Source: Pirellulimonas nuda
GTDB taxonomy: Bacteria; Planctomycetota; Planctomycetia; Pirellulales; Lacipirellulaceae
Assembly (NCBI RefSeq): GCF_007750855.1
Contig: NZ_CP036291.1
Span: forward strand, 186,001-250,000
Direction: 5' to 3'
DNA length: 64,000 bases
In this document: positions 7,065 through 14,478 of the stretch, piece by piece
Layout: every line of letters starts with the position of its first letter
Numbering within the stretch: the first letter of the stretch is position 1
Program-made: the position numbers and the translations under genes
Notes under the pieces: generated by a model
What the model saw: the letters and a program-made list of their open reading frames with translations, nothing else
What the model was told of the DNA's origin: nothing
The model's database searches: none

Positions 7065-9278
7065 ATGGACGAACTTCTCTGCAAGCGGACCCTCGCCTCC
7101 TCGCTGCTCTCGCTGGCCATCGCCGCGGCCTCGGTCGCCTCGGCCGACGACGGGGTGGTGTACGTGGGCGACCTCACCGCCGCCCAGGCCAGCAGCCCCA
7201 AGCTGCCGACCCTCGGCGCCCAGAGCCGCCAGGGGGGGGCCCGTCCCACGTTGTTCGCCCAGCCATCGGCCGGCGCGGCCGGGCGGCCGCAGCCGAGCGG
7301 GGTTCCGACGCAGCAGCCGCAGCAGGCGGCCGAGGCCAAGCCCAAGGGGCTGTTCGCCCGGCTGGGGTGGTTCGGCAGCGAGCCAGCAGCGCCGCAGCAG
7401 CCCGTGCAGATCAGCCCGCGGGTCGACCCGCGGGTGCAGCCCGCCCAGTACACCCGCAACGAACGCTCGCCCGCCGTGCAGACGCGCCGCGGCGACCAGC
7501 GGACGGGCCTATTGAGCGGGTTGTTCTCCGACGATTCCGACAAGGCGCCGTCGATGCCCAAGCAGCAGCAGCGGCAGATGCCGCCTTCGATCAGCAAGCA
7601 GCAGCTCGCCCACGAGCCGCTGGCGCAGCAGTCGTCTGCGGGACGCCCCTCGGCTTCGCTGGCCGAATCGACCGGTCGCCCCGCGGGGCTGCCGATGCCG
7701 ATGCCCACCGGCCGACCGGCCGCGAACGCGTCGGCCGACAGCGGCATCGTGTTCGCTTCGGACAGCCCGAAGCCTATCGCGGTTGCTCAGCCGGCCGCAG
7801 AGCCCGAGGCGGTGTTCATCACCGACACGCCGGCGCCGGTCGCCCAACGCGCCGCCCAGCCGGCCAGCCAGCCGGAGGCCAAGCCGGCCATCGCCGCGGC
7901 GGACCTGCTGCCCAAGCGGCTCTCGCCTCCTAGCTACCTCGACAACACGCCGGCCACTACGGTGAAGGTGGTCTCTCCGACCCAGCCGGCGCCAACCGCC
8001 AGCTCGCCGCAGCAGCCCAAGCCGCTGGTGATGGCCCAACCGGCCGCGACGCCCACCGCGCCTACCGGCACGCCGACCGCCGGGGCGATCAACAACGCCT
8101 TCGTGCTCAGCCCGCCGCAGGCGACGCTGTCAGAACAGACCCCCCCGGCCCACGTGGCCGTGGCGGCCGCGCCCCAGGCCGGCCCGGTTGTGAAGCCGGC
8201 CGACGAGATGCCGGCGCCGCGTGAGTTCAACCGCCCGGCGATCGTGCTCCCCAACCCGGTGGCCGTTCAGGCCCCCGTGCAGCAGCAACCCAGCGACCGC
8301 GCCGCGGACCTGCTGACCGAAGCAAACGCCGTGGCCCAGCGTGCGGTGAACGAGGCGGAGCTGACCGAGGTGGTGCAGCGTTGCCGCCACGTGCTGGCGA
8401 TCGACCACTCCGAGGTCGCGGTGAAGTACAGCAACGAGCTGGCCGCCTGGGCCCTGAACAAGCGGGGCGAGCTGCGGGCCGACGCCGGCCAGGGCGACCT
8501 GGCGATGAACGACTTTGAAGACGCTCTGCGGATGGACACGGCCGGGTGGCGGCCGCTGCACAACCGCGGGGTGCTGCTGGCCCAGCAGGGCGCCTACGCC
8601 GAGGCGTTCGAGGCCTTCAACCGCACGATCAGCCTCAACAATAACTTCGCCAAGGCGTTCAGCAACCGGGCCGCGTTGTACGTGCAGGCCGGCGACCTTG
8701 GCGCCGCGCTGCGTGACTTCCAGCGGGCGATCGAGATCGACCCCGACCTGGCCGTCGCCCACAAGGGGCGCGGACGCGTCTGCCACATGCTGGGGAAGAT
8801 GGACGAGGCCCTGCAGCACCTCGACGCCGCGATGATGCTCACGCCCGGCGACGCCCAGGTAGCCAGCAGCCGCGCCGACCTGCTGATGGACATGGGGCGC
8901 TACGCCCAAGCGATCGAGGGGTACCGCCAGTCGATCGCGCTCGACCAGACGCTGCCCACCCCGTACCGCAACCTGGCGTGGCTCGAGGCGACCTGCCCCG
9001 ACCCCGCGCACCGCAACGGCGCCGAGGCCGTGGCCCACGCTCAGCGGGCCATCGAGCTGTCGGCCGAAGTAGACGACATCAGCCTCGACACGCTGGCCGC
9101 CGCTCAGGCCGCGGCGGGCGACTACGAGGGCGCCGTCCAGACGCTGGGCCAAGCGATCGTGATCGCCCCGGCGGCCGACGCGGAGGGCTACTCCCAGCGG
9201 CTGGCCCTCTACAAGTCGGGCCAGTGCTTCACCACCGAACCGGTGGCGCCGGTCAAGACCGCGTCGTACCTGCGGTAG
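7065..9278 (+). CDS. Exported TPR protein with long low-complexity linker
   Basis: The product has 737 residues. The ATG at 7065 is preferred over the far-upstream frame opening because it begins a signal peptide (MDELLCKRTLASSLLSLAIAA, cleavage near ASA-DD). Residues of about 30-400 are Pro/Ala/Gln-rich low complexity, with scattered RxGLLSGLFSDDSDK-like islands. From about 415 on there are six or so tetratricopeptide repeats (YAEAFEAFNRTISLNNN, LGAALRDFQRAIEIDPD), a protein-protein interaction scaffold. A strong terminator follows. The architecture suggests a periplasmic or envelope adaptor; the partner is unknown. Confidence 0.85.
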   Translation: MDELLCKRTLASSLLSLAIAAASVASADDGVVYVGDLTAAQASSPKLPTLGAQSRQGGARPTLFAQPSAGAAGRPQPSGVPTQQPQQAAEAKPKGLFARLGWFGSEPAAPQQPVQISPRVDPRVQPAQYTRNERSPAVQTRRGDQRTGLLSGLFSDDSDKAPSMPKQQQRQMPPSISKQQLAHEPLAQQSSAGRPSASLAESTGRPAGLPMPMPTGRPAANASADSGIVFASDSPKPIAVAQPAAEPEAVFITDTPAPVAQRAAQPASQPEAKPAIAAADLLPKRLSPPSYLDNTPATTVKVVSPTQPAPTASSPQQPKPLVMAQPAATPTAPTGTPTAGAINNAFVLSPPQATLSEQTPPAHVAVAAAPQAGPVVKPADEMPAPREFNRPAIVLPNPVAVQAPVQQQPSDRAADLLTEANAVAQRAVNEAELTEVVQRCRHVLAIDHSEVAVKYSNELAAWALNKRGELRADAGQGDLAMNDFEDALRMDTAGWRPLHNRGVLLAQQGAYAEAFEAFNRTISLNNNFAKAFSNRAALYVQAGDLGAALRDFQRAIEIDPDLAVAHKGRGRVCHMLGKMDEALQHLDAAMMLTPGDAQVASSRADLLMDMGRYAQAIEGYRQSIALDQTLPTPYRNLAWLEATCPDPAHRNGAEAVAHAQRAIELSAEVDDISLDTLAAAQAAAGDYEGAVQTLGQAIVIAPAADAEGYSQRLALYKSGQCFTTEPVAPVKTASYLR

Positions 9279-9351
9279 CACCAGAGAGCAGCGACAAGAC
9301 AGAAGCGTTTTCGCGGCGCCCGCCAAAGGCGGGCTGGGGAGGGGGGATCCG

Positions 9352-9388
9352 GGGCCCGGTCGCTTGCGACCGGGCCCTTTGTTTTGTT
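9352..9388 (+). terminator. Rho-independent terminator after the TPR gene
   Basis: A perfect 12-bp stem, GGGCCCGGTCGC (9352-9363), a TT loop and GCGACCGGGCCC (9366-9377), is followed by TTTGTTTTGTT. Confidence 0.85.
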
Positions 9389-9477
9389 GGTGAGTCGTGA
9401 ATAGTGAGTAGTGAAATGGGACAACCCCGATCACCCATCCGCCACTCACCCATTACGATTCACCACTCACCCACCAC
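9389..9477. repeat. Imperfect inverted repeat directly before scpA
   Basis: Degenerate tandem words of the type GTGAGTAGTGAA (9389-9420) face CACTCACCCATTACGATTCACC (within 9432-9477) in inverted orientation. The right arm ends at the base before the scpA start codon, so the scpA leader has no Shine-Dalgarno and may instead be a hairpin. Confidence 0.7.
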
Positions 9478-9478
9478 C

Positions 9479-10276
9479 ATGTTCCGCGTCTCCCTCGATT
9501 GCTTCCACGGCCCCGTCGACCTGCTGCTGCACCTGGTGCGGCGGCAGGAGCTTGACGTGAACGACGTGCCGATCGCGGGGCTGATCGATCAGTTCCTGGC
9601 GCATGTTGAGGTGCTGGAGGTGATCGACATGGAGATGGCGGGCGAGTTCCTCGACCTGGCCAGCGTGCTGATCGAGATCAAGTCGCGCAGCGTGCTGCCG
9701 ACCGAGGCAGAGTCCGAAGAGCAGCCGATCGAAACGGTGGACGAGGGACGCGCCAACCTGGTCCGCCGGCTGCTGGAGTACCAGAAGTACCGCGAGGCGG
9801 CCCGCGAGCTCGAGGCCCGCAGCACGCAGTGGGGCGACCGCTTCGCCCGCCAGGCCAACGACCTGACCGGCCGCACCATCGACCCGGCCGAGCAGCCCAT
9901 CCACGGCGTCGAGCTGTGGGACCTGGTCAGCGCGCTAGGGCGGGTGATGAAGGCCCGGCTCAAGGCGCCGCAGCCCCACAAGATCGTCTACGACGAAACG
10001 CCCATCGAGGCGTTCATGCAACGCATCCACCAGCGGCTGACCGTGCAGCCCTCGCTAGCGTTCGAGTCGCTCTTCCCCGAACGCGTGCACAAATCGACGC
10101 TGGTCGGCATGTTCCTTGCAGTGCTTGAGCTCGTGCGCCGCGGCTACGCCCGGGCGACCCAACCAGAACGGTTCGGCGGCATCCACCTCGAGCTGGGAGA
10201 CGTGCCGCTACCCGAGGGGTTCGCCGGTCCTACGCTTTCGCTAGGTAAGACGCCGGGGCCAGAACCCGTCGAATAG
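9479..10276 (+). CDS. scpA: Segregation and condensation protein A
   Basis: The product has 265 residues, normal for ScpA, the kleisin that bridges the SMC dimer in bacterial condensin during chromosome organisation. The N-terminal signature FHGPVDLLLHLVRRQELDV is present, followed by the SMC-neck-binding helices (ASVLIEIKSRSVLP) and a C-terminal winged helix (HKSTLVGMFLAVLELVRRG). The ATG at 9479 matches the family N-terminus (MFRVSLDCF); the frame continues upstream into repeat DNA and is not coding there. No scpB or smc is next to it. There is no visible ribosome binding site. Confidence 0.93.
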   Translation: MFRVSLDCFHGPVDLLLHLVRRQELDVNDVPIAGLIDQFLAHVEVLEVIDMEMAGEFLDLASVLIEIKSRSVLPTEAESEEQPIETVDEGRANLVRRLLEYQKYREAARELEARSTQWGDRFARQANDLTGRTIDPAEQPIHGVELWDLVSALGRVMKARLKAPQPHKIVYDETPIEAFMQRIHQRLTVQPSLAFESLFPERVHKSTLVGMFLAVLELVRRGYARATQPERFGGIHLELGDVPLPEGFAGPTLSLGKTPGPEPVE

Positions 10277-10311
10277 CCCAGCCGCCCCGTGGGAGCCGGC
10301 CGCCCCCGAGC

Positions 10312-10406
10312 GAGCCGGGGCGTCCCCGCCCCCGGCGCGGCGGACCGCGTGTGCCGGTGGTGAGGCCTGTATCGACCCTCCGGGGCCGAGGACGGCCCGG
10401 CTCGCA
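10312..10406. repeat. GAGCCGGGGCGTCC repeat family, copy 1
   Basis: GAGCCGGGGCGTCCCCGCCC (from 10312) faces GACGGCCCGGCTC (about 10391-10403). The same word forms the palindrome at 13923-14018 and occurs as a single arm at 62379-62409. It lies between scpA and the glycosyltransferase gene. Confidence 0.65.
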
Positions 10407-10503
10407 CGATACTCCCCCCGAAAAACCCCGCGATTTGACCCTTTGCCCCCGCCACCTAAGATAGGGTGTCCGGGGTCTATTCGATCTGAGGAACCCACCC
10501 GCT

Positions 10504-11259
10504 ATGTCGCCCCGCCCACGCTCGCTCACCGCGCTGCCCGTTTTCAACGAAGCGGCCCACGTCTGTAAGGTCCTCGATCAGGTCGTCCGGCACGCCGACG
10601 ACGTGCTGGTGGTGGACGACGGCTCCACCGACGGCACCAGCGACCTGCTGGCCGCGCGCACCGATGTGCAGGTGGTCCGCCACCCCGAAAACCGCGGCTA
10701 CGGCGCCGCCCTGCGCAGCGCGTTCTGCCACGCCATGCGCAACGACTACGACGTGGTGGTCACCATCGACTGCGACGGCCAGCACGAGCCGCAGCGGATC
10801 CAGTCGCTGATCACTGCTTGCGACGGAGTGGATATCGTCTCGGGCAGCCGGTACCTGGAGACCTTCCACCAAGACACCAAGCCCGCCCCCGCCGACCGCC
10901 GGCGGATCAACCAGACCATCACCGCAGAGCTGAACGAGCGGTTGGGCCTGTCGCTCACCGACGCGTTCTGCGGCTTCAAGGCGTACCGGGTCGAGGCGCT
11001 GCGCAAGCTGGTGCTGCAAGACGACGGCTACGCGATGCCGCTCGAGTTCTGGGTGCAGGCCGCCGCGGCCGGCCTCAGCATCCGCGAGGTGGCGGTGCCG
11101 CTGATCTACCTCGATGAGAAGCGCAGCTTCGGCGGCGCCCTCGACATCGCAGAGCAACGGCTCGCCCACTACCGCGACGTGATCGATCGCGCCCAGGCCC
11201 GCGTCGCAGAGCGCCGCGGCCGAGGCCAACGGCAGGCGGCGCCGATGGAAATGTGTTGA
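10504..11259 (+). CDS. Family 2 glycosyltransferase (DPM1/DPG synthase-like)
   Basis: The product has 251 residues with the GT-A fold of polyprenyl-phosphate sugar transferases. VVDDGSTDGT is the nucleotide-sugar site, TIDCDGQHEP carries the metal-binding DxD-like motif, and SGSRYLE and the acceptor-side FCGFKAYR follow. There are no C-terminal membrane helices, so it is the short soluble type. The donor and acceptor are not determined. The next gene starts 7 bases before this stop, which suggests translational coupling. The C-terminus is Arg/Gln-rich. Confidence 0.9.
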   Translation: MSPRPRSLTALPVFNEAAHVCKVLDQVVRHADDVLVVDDGSTDGTSDLLAARTDVQVVRHPENRGYGAALRSAFCHAMRNDYDVVVTIDCDGQHEPQRIQSLITACDGVDIVSGSRYLETFHQDTKPAPADRRRINQTITAELNERLGLSLTDAFCGFKAYRVEALRKLVLQDDGYAMPLEFWVQAAAAGLSIREVAVPLIYLDEKRSFGGALDIAEQRLAHYRDVIDRAQARVAERRGRGQRQAAPMEMC

Positions 11260-12884
11260 GCGGGGCTTACGCGCGTTACCGGGCGCCCAAGGCGTCCGGC
11301 GCCACGCTGGTAGAACCGGCCGAGCCGGGCGTAGGCGCATTGCTGCGGCAGAACGCCCGCCGGCTGACGGATGGCGGCGTGCGCATCGCGGGCCGCCCCC
11401 TCGCCGAGCTCCGCACCGCAGCCAGACAAGAGCTGCTCGCGACCGCCAATCGCTACACCGCGTCGCTGCTGGGCGAGCCGTCGGCGCCCGTCTCGGCTTC
11501 TGGCGCCGGAGCATCGGGCGCACCCTCCGCCGCCAGCGCCCCGCTGATCCTCACCGGCCACCAACCCGGCCCCTGCCACCCCGGCGTCTGGTGGAAGAAC
11601 TTCGCGCTCGGCGCGCTAAGTCGCAAGACCGGCGCGGTGGGGGTGCACCTGATCATCGACAGCGACCTCGGCGCCGCGCCGACCGTGAACGTGCCGACCG
11701 GCGCGATCGCCGACCTGGCGTACCAAGCGGTCCCCTACGACCGCCCCGCGCCGCCGGCGCCGTTCGAGAACCGGCCGATCGAGTCGCGCCAGGTCTGGGA
11801 CTCCTTTGCTGCCCGCACGGCGGCCACGCTCGGGCCGCTGGTCGAGGGGCCGCTGATCACCCAGTGCTGGCCCGACGCGGTCGCCGCGGCCGCCGACGGG
11901 GCGCCCCTGGGCGAGGCGTGGACCCGGCTGCGTGTGCGGCTCGAACGCCGGTGGGGGCTGGAGAACCTCGAGGCGCCCCTGAGCGCGGTGTGCGACGGCC
12001 CGGCGATGGCGGCCTTCGCCGCGCACCTGCTGGCCGACGCGCCGCGCTTCCGCGACGCGTACAACGCCGCGCTCGCCCGCTACCGCACCGCGCACAAGCT
12101 GCGGAACCGCGCCCACCCCGCCCCCGACCTGGCCGGCGACCTGGCGGGCGACGACCGCTGGACCGAGTCTCCCTTCTGGGTCTGGACCGCGGGCGACCCC
12201 GAGCGCCGCGCCGTGTTCTCGCGCCCAGAAGCCGACCGCGTGCTGCTGACCGATCACGCCGGGTGGCGCATCGAGGCGCCGTCAGAACAACTCGCCGCGA
12301 CGCTGGCCCGGCTGCCGGCCCAGGGGGTGAAGCTGCGTACCCGCGCGCTAACCACCACGCTCTTCGCCCGCCTGCTGCTGTGCGACTTGTTCCTGCACGG
12401 CATCGGGGGCGCCAAGTACGACGGCGTGACCGACGACCTGTTCCGCCACTACTTCGGCCTCGAGCCCCCGACCTACCTGACGCTCTCCGCCACGCTGCAC
12501 CTGCCGATCGGCGCCACAGGTGCCCTCGAGGGCACCACCGAGGCCGACATCGACCGGCGGCTACGCGAGATCGAGTTCCACCCCGAACGCCCCCTGGCCG
12601 ATCGGCCCGACGCCTCCGACGCCATCGCCCACAAGCTGCGCTGGATCGAGACCGCCAAGACCCCCGCGAACGCGGCCGAGCGGCACCGCGGGATCGTCGC
12701 GGCCAATGCGGCGCTGGGCGCGCTTCTGACCGACGAGCGCGAGCGGCTCGAGGCCCAACGCGGACCGGCCCGCGCGCGCGACCGGGCGCGACGGATCGCC
12801 CTCTCGCGCGAGCACCCGTACTTCTTGTTCCCGGGTGAAGAGCTGCGAGAAACGCTGACGCGTCTTGCCGACACGGTGTTGTAG
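11253..12884 (+). CDS. Conserved hypothetical, possibly BshC-like, coupled to GT2
   Basis: The product has 543 residues. The start is GTG at 11253, inside the end of the glycosyltransferase gene. The motif LTGHQPGPCHPGVWWKN, followed by LIIDSDLGAAPTVNVP, recalls the GQQ-x-GL and catalytic-domain layout of BshC, the last enzyme of bacillithiol synthesis. The similarity is by eye and weak, and the GQQ motif is GHQ here. No signal peptide or membrane segment; the protein is Ala/Arg-rich. A long C-terminal helical region (about 430-530) could be a coiled coil as in BshC. No other bacillithiol genes are adjacent. Confidence 0.8.
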   Translation: MLSGAYARYRAPKASGATLVEPAEPGVGALLRQNARRLTDGGVRIAGRPLAELRTAARQELLATANRYTASLLGEPSAPVSASGAGASGAPSAASAPLILTGHQPGPCHPGVWWKNFALGALSRKTGAVGVHLIIDSDLGAAPTVNVPTGAIADLAYQAVPYDRPAPPAPFENRPIESRQVWDSFAARTAATLGPLVEGPLITQCWPDAVAAAADGAPLGEAWTRLRVRLERRWGLENLEAPLSAVCDGPAMAAFAAHLLADAPRFRDAYNAALARYRTAHKLRNRAHPAPDLAGDLAGDDRWTESPFWVWTAGDPERRAVFSRPEADRVLLTDHAGWRIEAPSEQLAATLARLPAQGVKLRTRALTTTLFARLLLCDLFLHGIGGAKYDGVTDDLFRHYFGLEPPTYLTLSATLHLPIGATGALEGTTEADIDRRLREIEFHPERPLADRPDASDAIAHKLRWIETAKTPANAAERHRGIVAANAALGALLTDERERLEAQRGPARARDRARRIALSREHPYFLFPGEELRETLTRLADTVL

Positions 12885-12887
12885 GGG

Positions 12888-12978
12888 GCGATGCAGCGCA
12901 GCGCAATCGCACCACGATGCGGTCTCCGTCACGAAAACGTACTCCCCCGCCCGGTGCGATTCCGCTGCGCTTCATCGC
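12888..12978. repeat. Inverted repeat between convergent genes
   Basis: The 26-base arms 12888-12913 (begins GCGATGCAGCGCAGCGCAAT) and 12953-12978 are complementary at 24 positions. It sits exactly in the 104-base gap between two convergent genes, so it could act as a bidirectional terminator. No T-run follows either arm. Confidence 0.8.
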
Positions 12979-12988
12979 ACTCTACTGT

Positions 12989-13867
12989 TTAGCGGACGAC
13001 GGCGCCCCCCGCGTCGATGCGCAGGTTGCGGTAGGCCTCGAGGACCTCGGGCGCGGCGGCCCCCGACGGGTCGGCGAGAGGCGTCTCGCCGACGGTCCAG
13101 GGCAGGGGTTCGCTCGGCCAGAGGTCGTCCTCTTCCTGCGTGAGCGCGGGCGCCGGCGCGATGGCGACCGAGTCGCCGCAGTAGGGGTGGCGCGGCACTT
13201 TGCGCGACGTGAGGAACGAGAGGCCGCAGTTCCAACCGAACGCATCGCCGCTGCCGCCGCCGGTCGACACGCTGGCGATGTACGTCGCCGAGCCGGTCAG
13301 GCGGACGTGTGGCGTGAGCCAGAAGTGGACGCCCGCTTCGGGCAACGCAGCGAAGACCAGGTCGGCGTTCTCGGTCGGCTCGTCCGGTTCATCCATGAAG
13401 GGGCTTGAGTAACGGTCGTCGTCGTTCGATGAGAATAGAGTTGTCGGAGTAAAACCCGCATAACCGCCGACGCCGACGAAAGGCGCCAGGCGTGTTGGTG
13501 ACTGCAACCTGAGGCCCCCTTCAATACCGATCGAGATCGACTCGGAGGTCGTGTCAATCAGCCCAGCCAGGCCGTAGTGACCCTCGTACCAAGGCATAGG
13601 GCCGTACTCGAACTTGCCGAAGCTGACACCCACCGCGCCGGTGTCGATGGGACCTAAGACGTTCGTGTAGACCCCCTCCTTGCCGGCCACGTAACGCGCG
13701 TCGACCGCCTGCTTGGCCATCTGCACCGGCCGGTCGCTGTGGTCGGGGTACTTGCGGGCGTAGTCGGGGTCGGTCCGCGCCCAACGCGACCCGTGGCAGC
13801 CCGTCGCGGCCAGCGCAACGGCCGCTAGCATCGCGACACGGCGGCGGACGCGGGGGGCGGGCGACAT
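12989..13867 (-). CDS. Lipoprotein of unknown function
   Basis: The product has 292 residues. The start at 13867 (MSPAPRVRRRV) is chosen because it opens a lipoprotein signal ending LAATGC; the frame upstream is repeat DNA. After the lipobox comes a polar linker. The remainder is Gly/aromatic-rich with alternating strands (IGIEGGLRLQ, FVGVGGYAGFTP, VHFWLTPHVRLTGSATYIA), which could be a small beta-barrel or beta-sandwich. Family not recognised. A C-terminal Pro/Ala-rich tail follows. Confidence 0.8.
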   Translation of the reverse strand: MSPAPRVRRRVAMLAAVALAATGCHGSRWARTDPDYARKYPDHSDRPVQMAKQAVDARYVAGKEGVYTNVLGPIDTGAVGVSFGKFEYGPMPWYEGHYGLAGLIDTTSESISIGIEGGLRLQSPTRLAPFVGVGGYAGFTPTTLFSSNDDDRYSSPFMDEPDEPTENADLVFAALPEAGVHFWLTPHVRLTGSATYIASVSTGGGSGDAFGWNCGLSFLTSRKVPRHPYCGDSVAIAPAPALTQEEDDLWPSEPLPWTVGETPLADPSGAAAPEVLEAYRNLRIDAGGAVVR

Positions 13868-13922
13868 GGGGTAGGCATTACCAAACCGCGGCGGTCCCGA
13901 CCAGCGGGCTTTCCACGCCCGT

Positions 13923-14018
13923 GTGAGCCGGGGTGTCCCCACCCCCGGCGCGGGGGGAGGGAGTTTGGCCGGGTCGGTCGCACGGCGACGCGCCGGGGGC
14001 GAGGACGCCCCGGCTCAC
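13923..14018. repeat. GAGCCGGGGTGTCC palindrome, copy 2
   Basis: The arms 13923-13952 (GTGAGCCGGGGTGTCCCCAC and following) and 13989-14018 are near-perfect complements. Family mate of 10312 and 62379. It lies just upstream of the lipoprotein start. A single arm of a second family (AAGCTGAACGCTGATCGCTG) follows at 14041-14070. Confidence 0.8.
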
Positions 14019-14100
14019 GAGTCTAGGACCGGCAAACGAAAAGCTGAACGCTGATCGCTGAAAGCTGACCGCCCGCGTCGCGAGGCGTAACTCATGACCT

Positions 14101-14182
14101 GCTAGCACGTTACGTTCTACGCCGAAGCTTCACATTTCGTACGCGGGTTCTTCGCACTTTCCACAACCTGTTGTGTGCTAGC
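14101..14182. other. Possible structured leader or operator upstream of nrdJ
   Basis: GCTAGCAC (14101-14108) is the exact complement of GTGCTAGC (14175-14182), and CACAACctGTTGTG (14162-14175) is a smaller palindrome inside. The stretch 14080-14200 has no credible gene and is AT-richer than its surroundings. It could be a regulatory site or a transcript 3' end; neither is proven. Confidence 0.3.
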
Positions 14183-14207
14183 GACTTACGAAATACCATG
14201 AATAGCA

Positions 14208-14294
14208 TTGACAGGGCTGTCTAGAAGCGTAAGATTTGCCCCTCAGCGACCCAAATGTTGTAGTCCAATGGGCATCGGCTACAATATCTAGTGT
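14208..14294 (+). promoter_or_regulatory. nrdJ promoters with NrdR-like box
   Basis: Two sigma70-like candidates are present: TTGACA (14208-14213), 16 bases, TAAGAT (14230-14235); and TTGTAG (14258-14263), 16 bases, TACAAT (14280-14285). The second -10 lies inside CTACAATATCTAGTGT (14279-14294), which matches 13 of 16 positions of the NrdR consensus ACACWATATATWGTGT. NrdR represses ribonucleotide reductase genes through such boxes, normally in pairs; no convincing second box is seen. Confidence 0.5.
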
Positions 14295-14410
14295 CGCCTC
14301 GGGGCCTAATTCCGGCTTTTGGCCCGGTTTCGGGTGGCCCGAACAACATGTAGCGGTAGTGATCAGCTGCGAGCGCACGGCCCTCCCGGACCGATACGCA
14401 CTACAGCGAT

Positions 14411-14430
14411 AGATATACGGATGTATATCT
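14411..14430 (+). promoter_or_regulatory. AT-rich palindrome just upstream of nrdJ
   Basis: AGATATAC (14411-14418), GGAT, GTATATCT (14423-14430): perfect 8-base arms ending 48 bases before the nrdJ start. It could be an operator or a leader hairpin; the protein that would bind it is unknown. Confidence 0.45.
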
Positions 14431-14478
14431 GTCAACATGGAATGGATGCCCGTTCTCGTTCATCAACAGGAGGTTGCG

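Noticed and set aside
14080-14440. Cobalamin riboswitch before nrdJ
   Set aside because: No GCCACTG-type B12 box or matching stem set could be found by eye on the plus strand.
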